From Gammaproteobacteria bacterium (lineage in GTDB: Bacteria > Pseudomonadota > Gammaproteobacteria > Xanthomonadales > Rhodanobacteraceae): a stretch of 37,623 bases of DNA. The position numbers and the translations under genes are program-made. Location of the stretch: assembly GCA_021325195.1 (NCBI GenBank), contig JAJPHQ010000029.1:1-37623 (forward strand), given 5' to 3'. The notes beneath the pieces were generated by a model. That model had not been told where the DNA came from. It made no database searches and saw only the letters and a program-made list of their open reading frames with translations. This document shows positions 8,331-15,240 of this stretch, piece after piece (position 1 is the stretch's first letter; every line of letters begins with the position of its first letter).

Positions 8331-9062
8331 TCATGCCGCACCGGCAGGCGCGATGCGCCCGCCTTCCGTGGGTCGGATCGTTGCAATGTCGGGCAGGAGA
8401 GGTTCGGCGGTTTGCGGTGACAGGCCGAACTGACGGCACAACTGCGCAATCAGCACATCCTCGACGTCGGACAAACGCGACGTTCCGCCCAAGTCTATCA
8501 CTTGCGTGACCGCAAGGCCCGCGTAGCCGCAGGGATTGATGCGCCGGAACGGTTCCAGGTCCATGGCCACGTTGAAGGCCAGGCCGTGAAAGGTGCAGCC
8601 GCGCCGCACCCTGAGGCCCAGCGCGGCGATCTTGGCGTCGGCCACGTACACGCCCGGCGCGCCCTCGCGGCGCGCGGCCGCGATGTTCCATTCCGCCAGC
8701 GTGTCGATGACGGCCTGCTCGATCCGGTGCACCAGTTCGCGCACGCCGATCCCCAGCCGGCGCAGGTCCAGCAGCGGATAGGCCACGATCTGGCCCGGTC
8801 CGTGGTAGGTCACCTGACCACCCCGGTCCACCGGGATCACCGGAATGGCGCCCGGCGCCAGCACGTGCTCCAGCCTGCCGGCCTGGCCCAGCGTGAACAC
8901 CGGATCGTGTTCCAGCAGCCACAGTTCATCGGCGGTGCCGGCGCCGCGCGCGTCCGTGAATGCCTGCATGGCACGCCATGCCGGTTCGTAGGGCTGGCGC
9001 CCGAGCCGGCGGACGAGCAACGGCCGGGACTCGGGACTCGGGACTCGGGACTCGGTATCCAC
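8331..9062 (-). CDS. lipB: Octanoyl-[acyl-carrier-protein] transferase LipB
   Basis: Transfers octanoate from acyl carrier protein to lipoyl domains of 2-oxoacid dehydrogenases and the glycine cleavage system, the first step of lipoate synthesis. The whole family core is present: [19 protein letters not shown], the catalytic Lys in [22 protein letters not shown] and the catalytic Cys in [10 protein letters not shown]. The start is uncertain. No in-frame ATG exists near the expected N-terminus. GTG at 9062 gives 243 residues but places a heptanucleotide repeat inside the coding region. TTG at 9020 gives 229 residues beginning just before [11 protein letters not shown], which matches the usual N-terminus well. 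Neither has a clear ribosome site. lipA is not in the window. The order dacC-ybeD-lipB is the same as in E. coli. Confidence 0.92.
   Translation of the reverse strand: MDTESRVPSPESRPLLVRRLGRQPYEPAWRAMQAFTDARGAGTADELWLLEHDPVFTLGQAGRLEHVLAPGAIPVIPVDRGGQVTYHGPGQIVAYPLLDLRRLGIGVRELVHRIEQAVIDTLAEWNIAAARREGAPGVYVADAKIAALGLRVRRGCTFHGLAFNVAMDLEPFRRINPCGYAGLAVTQVIDLGGTSRLSDVEDVLIAQLCRQFGLSPQTAEPLLPDIATIRPTEGGRIAPAGAA
9026..9053. repeat. Four tandem copies of GGGACTC at the 5' end of lipB
   Basis: Four perfect 7-bp units lie head to tail. They fall either in the first codons of lipB (start at 9062) or just upstream of it (start at 9020). A 7-bp unit is not a multiple of three, so a change in copy number would shift the frame if the upstream start is used. 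Confidence 0.9.
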
Positions 9063-9218
9063 GCGGAGAGACACGTCAGGCAAAGCGATGCTCGATCTCC
9101 AGATTGGGTTGCGGCAAACCGCTTGCAATGCCCGAACCACGTAGCTGACCCGGCATCGATCCGCAGGCGGCGGCGCGGCATGGTGGCAGGAACGGTTTCA
9201 GGCTTTTCCCGATTCCCG

Positions 9219-9509
9219 CTACAACGTGTACCGGATATCCGGATCGGCGCGCAGCGCGGCGTGCGCGGCTTCGTATTTCTCGCGGGTGGGGCAGGTGAAC
9301 ACCACGCTCACCGACACGTAGTTGCCCTCCCGCGAGGTGCGTTCGCGCACGCTGGCTTCCAGCACCGACAGGCCGAGCCCGCGCAGGATCACCTGCACGC
9401 GCTCGCGCAGGCCCGCGCGGGCGTTGCCCATCGCGGTGATCTCGAAGCTGCCCGGGAACTGGAAGCCCTGGCCTTCGTTCTGCGGCTGGATGTCGTCGAT
9501 GTCGCGCAT
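9219..9509 (-). CDS. ybeD: YbeD/DUF493 family protein
   Basis: A 96-residue cytosolic protein of the small ferredoxin-like DUF493 family, almost always found between dacA/dacC and lipB. It shows the family pattern FQFPGSFEITAMG near the start and GNYVSVSVVF in the middle. The ATG at 9509 is the natural start because it begins just ahead of the conserved region; the longer open frame upstream has no family character. The biochemical role is unknown in the family, although its position with lipB suggests a link to lipoylation or envelope growth. It is separated from dacC by about 100 bp and from lipB by about 150 bp. Confidence 0.9.
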   Translation of the reverse strand: MRDIDDIQPQNEGQGFQFPGSFEITAMGNARAGLRERVQVILRGLGLSVLEASVRERTSREGNYVSVSVVFTCPTREKYEAAHAALRADPDIRYTL

Positions 9510-9607
9510 CGCTGGCCAATGCCCGTGTCGGTAGCGGTGAATATGGTGGCGCGGGCATCCCTTGCCAACCGTCCGCGCCGGGACGAGCGGCGCGGACGCT
9601 GGTCCGT

Positions 9608-10906
9608 TCAGGGTGTGCTGGCCGGCGGCGCGAGGCTGGTGGCGGGCGCCACCGTCACGGTGGGCGCCGGGGCGGTGGTGGTGCCGGTGCCGTGGTGGAA
9701 CCACAGCAGGATCGCATCCCACAGCCGCTTGAAGAAGCCGCCGCGCGGCGCGTCGTTCAGCGCCACCAGCGGCTTGTCCGCCAGCGGCTTGCCGTCGAGG
9801 GTGACGTGCAGCGTGCCGACCTGCTGACCCTTGGTGAACGGCGCGATCAGGGTGGCCGGCATGTCCACGGTCGCCTTCAGTTCACCGTATTCGCCGCGCG
9901 GGATCGTCACCAGCACGTCGTCGGTCACGCCCAGCGGCAGGGTGTTGGACTCGCCCTTCCACAGCCGCGGCGCGGCCAGCGTCTGGCCGGCGGCGTACAG
10001 CTTGTGGGTGCGGTAGAAATTGAAGCCCCAGTTGAGCAGCGCCTCGTCGCCGCTGGTGGCGTCGCTCATGGCGTTGCCGCCCATGGTCACCGCGATCAGG
10101 CGCATCTCGCCGCGCCTGGCCGAAGCCGCGAGGCAGAAGCCGGCGTCCTTGGTCGAGCCGGTCTTGATGCCGTCGACGGTGGGATCGGTCCACAGCAGCG
10201 TGTTGCGGTTGTGCTGGGTGATGCCATTCCATTCGAACGACTTGATCGCGGAGATCTTGTACTGCTCGGGGAAGTCGCGGATCAGCGCGCGCGACAGGAT
10301 CGCGATGTCGCGGGCGGTGCTGTAGTGATCGGGCGCCGGATAGCCCGATGCGTTGACGAAATGGGTGTTGTCCATGCCCAGCCGTTTGGCATAGGCATTC
10401 ATCAGTTCGGCGAAGGCCGGTTCGGTGCCGGCGGTGTGCTCGGCCAGCGCGATCGCGGCGTCGTTGCCGGACTGGATGATCATGCCGTAGAGCAGATCCT
10501 TCAGCGGCACGTCCGAATTCAGTTGCAGAAAGCTGGTCGAACCGTCGGTGCTGGCGCCGCCGGCCTTCCAGGCGTGTTCGCTGATGTGCACCTTGTCGTC
10601 CATGTGGATCTTGCCCGCGGCGATTGCGGCGGCCACCACGTACTCGGTCATGATCTTGGTCAGCGACGCCGGCGGACGCCGCGCATCGGGGTCCCTGGAC
10701 GCGAGGATCTGGCCGTTGGCGTAGTCCATCAGCACCCAGCTCGCCGCGTTGGGCTGCGGCGGCGGCGGGATCGGCGTCTGCGGGATGGTCGGTACCGGCC
10801 TGGGCGGGGCCGACGAAGGCCCGGGCGGCAGCGGCGAGGTCTGGGCAAACGGTGCGCCGCTGAGCGCGGCCAGCAAAACGACAGGCAGAAAGCGCGCGAT
10901 GTTCAT
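9608..10906 (-). CDS. dacC: D-alanyl-D-alanine carboxypeptidase (DacC/PBP5-6 type)
   Basis: A 432-residue low-molecular-weight penicillin-binding protein that trims the terminal D-Ala of peptidoglycan stem peptides. The signal peptide is residues 1-21, followed by a Pro-rich linker (about 25-52). The active-site motifs are complete: Ser81-Leu-Thr-Lys84, Ser146-Gly-Asn148 and Lys248-Thr-Gly250. The C-terminal beta domain is followed by an amphipathic helix (GGFFKRLWDAILLWFHH) that anchors such enzymes to the outer face of the inner membrane. Unlike E. coli PBP5, it continues past this anchor with about 27 residues rich in Thr, Ala and Pro. The ATG at 10906 lies 59 bp after the rlpA stop, a gap containing a short GC-rich inverted repeat. 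Confidence 0.95.
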   Translation of the reverse strand: MNIARFLPVVLLAALSGAPFAQTSPLPPGPSSAPPRPVPTIPQTPIPPPPQPNAASWVLMDYANGQILASRDPDARRPPASLTKIMTEYVVAAAIAAGKIHMDDKVHISEHAWKAGGASTDGSTSFLQLNSDVPLKDLLYGMIIQSGNDAAIALAEHTAGTEPAFAELMNAYAKRLGMDNTHFVNASGYPAPDHYSTARDIAILSRALIRDFPEQYKISAIKSFEWNGITQHNRNTLLWTDPTVDGIKTGSTKDAGFCLAASARRGEMRLIAVTMGGNAMSDATSGDEALLNWGFNFYRTHKLYAAGQTLAAPRLWKGESNTLPLGVTDDVLVTIPRGEYGELKATVDMPATLIAPFTKGQQVGTLHVTLDGKPLADKPLVALNDAPRGGFFKRLWDAILLWFHHGTGTTTAPAPTVTVAPATSLAPPASTP

Positions 10907-10965
10907 CAGGGTCTCTGGGTTGCAACGGGGAAATTCACGGCGCGTGACGCGCCGGCAACAGCCGG

Positions 10966-11853
10966 CTACTGTACCGCGACACTGGGATGAGGCAAGCCGA
11001 GCGCCTCCAGCCGTGCGGTCAGGCGGTCGGTCTCGTCCACGCCGGACAAGGGTCCGATCTGCACGCGTTTCAGGGCGCGTCCGCCGACGTCGGCGTCCAC
11101 CACCCGCACCGCGCCCACGTCGAGCGCGCGCAGCCGCGACGCCAGCCGTGCCGCATTGTCCGGATCGGCGAACGCGCCCACCTGCAGGTACAGGCGCGGC
11201 CTGTCGCCCGCCTCCGCGGCCGCCGTCACCGGCGGCGGTTGCGCGCCCGGCCGCGAGGGATCGATGCCCTGCACTTCGACCAGACCGGTGCCCCTGGGCC
11301 AGATGCCGATCCGCACCGCCGCGGCGTAGGACAGGTCGATCACGCGGTTGGGCATGAACGGTCCGCGGTCATTGACGCGCACGATCACGCTCTTGCCGTT
11401 CTCGAGATTGGTGACGCGCGCGTAGCTGGGCAGCGGCAGCACCTTGCTGGCCGCGGTGAACTTGTACACGTCGTAGGTCTCGAGATCCGAGGTCTTGTAG
11501 CCGTGGAACTTGGTGCCGTAGTACGAGGCGATGCCGCGCTCGTCGTAGCCCGCGGCGCTGGGCAGCACGTGGTAGGTCTGGCCGTTGACGGTGTACGGCG
11601 TCTTGTTGCCGTAGGGCGAAAGCGGCTCGACCCTAGGCACCGGTTCCGGCAGCGCGGCGATGTCGATGCCGCCGCCGTCGGGCGTGGAATCGAACTGCTG
11701 GCGGTAGCGGCTCGACTGCGGAAGCTCGACGTTGTCGTGAATGCCGCCGCGCGCCTCGCCGCCGCGCTGCCGTTCATGACGCACGGGATTGCCGGAACAC
11801 CCGGCCAGCGCCAGCAATGCCAGCGGCAATGCCGCACGCCACCACCCTTTCAT
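10966..11853 (-). CDS. rlpA: RlpA septal-ring lipoprotein (DPBB + SPOR) with an altered catalytic His
   Basis: A 295-residue outer-membrane lipoprotein: lipobox LAGC with Cys19, a double-psi beta-barrel domain at about 107-185 and a C-terminal SPOR domain (about 218-295, LYLQVGAFADPDNAARLA) that binds denuded glycan at the septum. In Pseudomonas RlpA is a lytic transglycosylase using an Asp and a His. Here the Asp is present (NDRGP, Asp162), but the His of the usual TAAHKTLP motif is Ser136 (TAASKVLP). I checked the codon (AGC). The preceding loop also reads TSDLETYD instead of the common T-A/S-x-GE-x-(F/Y)D. It may therefore be non-catalytic or use another residue. The ATG overlaps the mltB stop by 4 bp, so the two are probably translationally coupled. 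Confidence 0.93.
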   Translation of the reverse strand: MKGWWRAALPLALLALAGCSGNPVRHERQRGGEARGGIHDNVELPQSSRYRQQFDSTPDGGGIDIAALPEPVPRVEPLSPYGNKTPYTVNGQTYHVLPSAAGYDERGIASYYGTKFHGYKTSDLETYDVYKFTAASKVLPLPSYARVTNLENGKSVIVRVNDRGPFMPNRVIDLSYAAAVRIGIWPRGTGLVEVQGIDPSRPGAQPPPVTAAAEAGDRPRLYLQVGAFADPDNAARLASRLRALDVGAVRVVDADVGGRALKRVQIGPLSGVDETDRLTARLEALGLPHPSVAVQ

Positions 11854-12893
11854 TGCGCGGGTGCCTCCGCGGCGCCCTGCGCGATCGCGTCGGCGAGCTG
11901 CGCGACCGCCATCGCGTACAAGGGACTCCTGTTGTAGCGCGTGATCACGTAGAAATTGTGGAAGGTCAGCCAGTATTCCGGCCCGTCCGCGCCATCCAGC
12001 GTCAGCAGACTGGCCGGCCGGCCGGGATCTTCCCGCGCAACCGGTGCGTAGCCCGCGGCGGTGAACTGCTCCACCGGCAGGTGCGGGGGGCCGTCGTCGT
12101 ATTTCGGCGGCGGTGCGGCGGTGGCGCTGGGCTGCGTGCGCACCGTGATCGGCGCGCCCGGCTGCCAGCCGTGCGCGGCGAAGTAATTGGCGATGCTGGC
12201 GAACGCATCGGGCAGCGAGGCGTTCAAGTCGATCCGTCCGTCGCCGTCGCCGTCCACCGCGTAATCGCGGATGCTGGACGGCATGAACTGGCCCAGTCCC
12301 TCGGCGCCGGCGTACGAGCCGTACAGCCGGTCGATCGGGCCGGGCAGCTTGGCCGCGGGCAGTTCCAGCAGCGTTTTCAGCTCGCTCCGGAAGTATTGCG
12401 CGCGGGGCGGATAGTGGAAGGCCAGCGTGACCAGCGCATCCAGCACGCGATAGCTGCCGGTGTTGCCGCCGTAGTCGGTCTCCACGCCGATGATCGCGAC
12501 GATGATCTCGGGCGGCACGCCGTACTGCGCGGCGATCTGCGAGAGCAGCGCACCGTGGCGGCGGTAGAACGCGATGCCCGCCGCGATCCGGTCGGGATTG
12601 ACGAAGATCGGCCGGTACTGGCTCCACGGCTTGCGTTCGGCCGGGCGGCTGATCGCGTCGAGGATGCTCTGCTTGACCTGCGCCGAATCCAGCAGCGCGT
12701 TCAACGCGGCCGGGCTCTTGCCGGTGTCGGCGGCGACCTCGCGCACCAGTTCGGCCTGGCCGGGATGGGCTGCCACGCCCGTGTCGGCCGCCGGCGGCGG
12801 GGCGGCGGAGGACGGGGTCTGGGAGGAAGCGGCGACCGGCAGCATGCCGGGCAGGATCAGGGCCAGCCACAACACTCGGAACGACGAAGACAT
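11850..12893 (-). CDS. mltB: Membrane/periplasmic lytic murein transglycosylase B
   Basis: A 347-residue GH103-type lytic transglycosylase that cleaves the glycan backbone to 1,6-anhydro muropeptides. A signal peptide (about 1-24) lacks a lipobox, so unlike E. coli MltB it is probably soluble in the periplasm. The catalytic Glu139 sits in IIGVETDYGG. GSYAGAEGLGQFMPSSIR is the family signature, and DGDGDGRIDL matches the EF-hand-like calcium loop of Slt35. A low-complexity insert (SATAAPPPKYDDG) precedes the C-terminal segment. The start ATG at 12893 begins the signal peptide. A promoter is visible just upstream (12935-12962), consistent with mltB heading the mltB-rlpA-dacC-ybeD-lipB operon. 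Confidence 0.95.
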   Translation of the reverse strand: MSSSFRVLWLALILPGMLPVAASSQTPSSAAPPPAADTGVAAHPGQAELVREVAADTGKSPAALNALLDSAQVKQSILDAISRPAERKPWSQYRPIFVNPDRIAAGIAFYRRHGALLSQIAAQYGVPPEIIVAIIGVETDYGGNTGSYRVLDALVTLAFHYPPRAQYFRSELKTLLELPAAKLPGPIDRLYGSYAGAEGLGQFMPSSIRDYAVDGDGDGRIDLNASLPDAFASIANYFAAHGWQPGAPITVRTQPSATAAPPPKYDDGPPHLPVEQFTAAGYAPVAREDPGRPASLLTLDGADGPEYWLTFHNFYVITRYNRSPLYAMAVAQLADAIAQGAAEAPAQ

Positions 12894-12934
12894 GCGCTGG
12901 CCGGGCTCTCGTGCAGTTCGGAACAGGCGGCGTC

Positions 12935-12962
12935 AGCCTAACATGCACGATTGATTTGTCGA
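12935..12962 (-). promoter_or_regulatory. Putative promoter of the mltB-rlpA-dacC-ybeD-lipB operon
   Basis: On the minus strand TCGACA (12957-12962) and TAGGCT (12935-12940) are 16 bp apart, about 40 bp upstream of the mltB start. The -35 matches five of six consensus bases and the -10 three of six. The DNA from here to the repeat at 13057 contains nothing else I recognise. Confidence 0.45.
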
Positions 12963-13056
12963 TGCTCGGCGGGGTGCGGAATCAGGACAGGGAGGTCCCT
13001 CGACCCGGCAGCGCCGCTCGCCGGAAACGGACGCGTCCGGCGCTGCGTCGTCTGCC

Positions 13057-13222
13057 AAGGAAGCTCTGAACAAATCCATTCAGGATTTGCCAGAGCACGC
13101 CGAATTCGGTACACGCCCGAATTCGGCTTCGCAAATCAAGCACGCATTGGCCGCACGTGCTTGATTTGCGGGCGGCACGTCCCTGTGCCGCATGAAAACT
13201 CTGATGAATCAGAGTTTTCCTA
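13057..13222 (+). repeat. Dispersed hairpin repeat, copy 2 (best-preserved)
   Basis: A chain of stem-loops: GCTCTG-aa-CAAATCC with GGATTTG-c-CAGAGC (13063-13096), two copies of the palindrome CCGAATTCGG at about 13100-13126, a 13-bp stem CAAATCAAGCACG with CGTGCTTGATTTG (13132-13144 and 13156-13168), GCGGCAC-GTCCCT-GTGCCGC (13172-13191) and the 11-bp palindrome at 13195-13218. Copies occur at 1318-1462 (inverted) and 28915-29007 (same orientation). It ends exactly on the stop codon of the alpha-glucosidase gene and marks the left edge of the sugar island. Confidence 0.85.
13195..13218. terminator. Bidirectional terminator-like palindrome after the alpha-glucosidase gene
   Basis: AAAACTCTGAT pairs with ATCAGAGTTTT across a 2-nt loop. 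With A-runs on one side and T-runs on the other it could act in either direction. It begins one base beyond the alpha-glucosidase stop codon, so that gene probably uses this repeat-borne hairpin as its terminator. Confidence 0.6.
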
Positions 13223-14833
13223 GCCGCGCGCGAACAGGCTGCCGTGGGCGGGCAGCCGCAAGCGCTCGCCGTCGAGCGTGCCTTCGACCAGCCCGTGGCC
13301 GTGCAACGGTTGCAACGGGCCCGGCAGCGGGAACGCCAGTTCGACCGCGTGCGCGGAGAGATTGAACGCGGCCAGCACGCGTTCGCCGTCGAGCTCGCGC
13401 ACGAAGGCCAGCACCGGCTCGGGCGTGTCGAGCAGCCGGATCGCGCCGCAGCGCAGTGCGGGCTGTCCGCGCCGCCAGTGCATGAAGCGGCGGTAGCCGT
13501 TGAGCGCGGAATCCGGATCGGCCTGCTGCCGCGACACCGCCAGCGCGCGATGTTCCGCCGGCACCGGCAGCCACGGCGCCGTGCTGCTGAAACCGGCGTG
13601 TTCGCCGTCGTGCCACGGCATCGGCGTGCGGCAGCCGTCGCGTCCCTTGAACTCCGGCCAGAACGCGATGCCGTAGGGATCGCGCAGCGCCTCGTAAGGG
13701 AGCTCGGCCTCGGTGAGTCCCAGCTCCTCGCCCTGGTACACGCACACCGACCCGCGCAGCGAGCAGACCATCGCGGTGAGCTGGTTGGCCATCGTGGCGG
13801 ACGCGCGGCCGCCGCCCCAGCGCGTGAGCACGCGCTCGACGTCGTGGTTGGAAATCGTCCAGCACGGCCAGCCTTCGGTCATCACCGTTTCCAGACGGCG
13901 CACGGTGTCGCGGATGTAGGCGGCGCTGAAATCGTCGGTGAGCAGCTCGAAGCTGTAGCCCATGTGCAGGCGATGGCCGCGGGTGTATTCGGCCGTCGTC
14001 GCCAGCGAGTCCTCGGAGGAAATCTCGCCCAGCGCGGCCACGCCCGGATAACGGTCCAGCTGGGCGCGCAACTCCTCGAGGAAGGCCAGGTTTTCCGGTT
14101 GGGTGTTGTTGTGGAGGTGGTACTGGAACGCGTAGGGATTGTCGGCACGGAAGCTGCGGCCGTTGCGCAGCGCCGCCGGCTTGGCCGGGTTGTCGCGCAG
14201 CCGCGCGTCGTGGAAGCAGAAGTTGATCGCGTCCAGGCGCAGGCCGTCCACGCCGCGATCCAGCCAGAAGCGCACGTTGTCCAGCACCGCGGCGCGCACC
14301 TCCCGCCGGTGGAAATTGAGATCCGGTTGCACGGCCAGGAAATTGTGCAGGTAGTACTGCCTGCGGCGCGGTTCCCACTGCCACGCCGGACCTCCGAACA
14401 GCGACAGCCAGTTGTTGGGCGGCGTGCCGTCGTCCTTCGGATCGGCCCACACGTACCAGTCGGCCCTGGGGTTGTCGCGGCTTTCGCGGCTTTCGCGGAA
14501 CCACGCGTGCTCGGCCGAAGTGTGGCTGAGCACCTGGTCGATCATCACCTTCAGCCCCAGCGCGTGCGCCTTTGCAAGCAGCGCGTCGAAATCGGCGAGC
14601 GTGCCGAACAGCGGATCGACTTCGCGGTAATCGGCGATGTCGTAGCCGAAGTCGGCCATCGGGGATTTGAAGAACGGCGCGATCCAGATCGCGTCCACGC
14701 CCAGCCCCGCCACGTAGTCGAGCCGCTCGATGATGCCCGGCAGGTCGCCCACGCCGTCGCCGTTGGTGTCCAGGAAACTGCGCGGGTAGATCTGGTAGAT
14801 GACGGCGCCGCGCCACCACGGTGCATCGGCCAT
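13220..14833 (-). CDS. Cytoplasmic alpha-glucosidase, GH13 family
   Basis: A 537-residue alpha-amylase-superfamily enzyme without a signal peptide, so expected to hydrolyse maltose and short malto-oligosaccharides in the cytoplasm. The start WWRGAVIYQIYPRSF is typical of oligo-1,6-/alpha-glucosidases. Region I is DQVLSHTS, the nucleophile Asp201 sits in GLRLDAINF, acid/base Glu270 in LGEISSE and the transition-state Asp331 in SNHDVER. DTNGDGVGD near residue 22 is the calcium-loop motif of this group. The sequence resembles the GH13_23-type alpha-glucosidases known from Xanthomonas and Halomonas (family memory, not a search). ATG 14833 has GAGG upstream and removes a non-homologous leader. It is transcribed divergently from the TonB receptor, sharing the control region 14834-15240. 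Confidence 0.93.
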   Translation of the reverse strand: MADAPWWRGAVIYQIYPRSFLDTNGDGVGDLPGIIERLDYVAGLGVDAIWIAPFFKSPMADFGYDIADYREVDPLFGTLADFDALLAKAHALGLKVMIDQVLSHTSAEHAWFRESRESRDNPRADWYVWADPKDDGTPPNNWLSLFGGPAWQWEPRRRQYYLHNFLAVQPDLNFHRREVRAAVLDNVRFWLDRGVDGLRLDAINFCFHDARLRDNPAKPAALRNGRSFRADNPYAFQYHLHNNTQPENLAFLEELRAQLDRYPGVAALGEISSEDSLATTAEYTRGHRLHMGYSFELLTDDFSAAYIRDTVRRLETVMTEGWPCWTISNHDVERVLTRWGGGRASATMANQLTAMVCSLRGSVCVYQGEELGLTEAELPYEALRDPYGIAFWPEFKGRDGCRTPMPWHDGEHAGFSSTAPWLPVPAEHRALAVSRQQADPDSALNGYRRFMHWRRGQPALRCGAIRLLDTPEPVLAFVRELDGERVLAAFNLSAHAVELAFPLPGPLQPLHGHGLVEGTLDGERLRLPAHGSLFARG

Positions 14834-14929
14834 TGCAGAACCTCGGGGCAGGGGCCGCGCAGCGGACACGGCCGCCGCCGGCAAACGTGGTGCAGCTTAA
14901 CGGCAGGTGCGGCCGATCCCGCAGGGGCG

Positions 14930-14943
14930 TGCATACGTATTCA
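14930..14943. promoter_or_regulatory. Putative LacI-type operator, alpha-glucosidase side
   Basis: TGCATACGTATTCA contains the perfect palindrome ATACGTAT with near-symmetrical flanks. Its exact reverse complement occurs at 15100-15113. Both lie in the 407-bp divergent control region. A possible minus-strand -10 (TAAGCT, 14894-14899) for the alpha-glucosidase gene lies on its left. Alternating symmetrical sites of this kind are typical of LacI-family repressors, one of which is encoded at the end of the same island. Confidence 0.6.
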
Positions 14944-15099
14944 CGGATGCTGCACCTGCGTGATGCGCGGTGCGCGCAGGGGCAGGCGCGGAGACACGAA
15001 CCCCGGGTGCACACCTCGCAGCCACGGCGCGCGGCGCGATGTCCCGCCGCCTGCGCTTGCGCGATGTTGCGGCGCAAGAAGCGGGACACGGCTCCGCCA

Positions 15100-15113
15100 T
15101 GAATACGTATGCA
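15100..15113. promoter_or_regulatory. Putative LacI-type operator, TonB-receptor side
   Basis: TGAATACGTATGCA is the reverse complement of the site at 14930-14943, centre-to-centre distance 170 bp (about 16 helical turns), which would allow looping by a tetramer or joint control of both directions. Similarity extends beyond the palindrome: both sites are followed on the plus strand by GGATGCTGC or GAATGCTGC. I found no convincing promoter for the receptor between here and 15240, only a GGGGAAG ribosome site. Confidence 0.6.
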
Positions 15114-15240
15114 GGAATGCTGCGCGCCGGAAACACGCGCCTACCATGCGGACGCGCGAGGCAGGCGCCGGTTCCGCGGCGGTGTTCGCCGCCGGTCCGT
15201 GCCGGGACAACGACATCGTCTTTCGACGGGGAAGCGAAAC

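Noticed and set aside
9026-9053. Short CRISPR-like array
   Set aside because: Units are 7 bp with no spacers, and no cas genes are present; it is a simple tandem repeat.
13057-13222. Insertion sequence remnant at the island edge
   Set aside because: There is no transposase fragment or clear target-site duplication in the window; the element is entirely small hairpins and is better described as a non-coding repeat.
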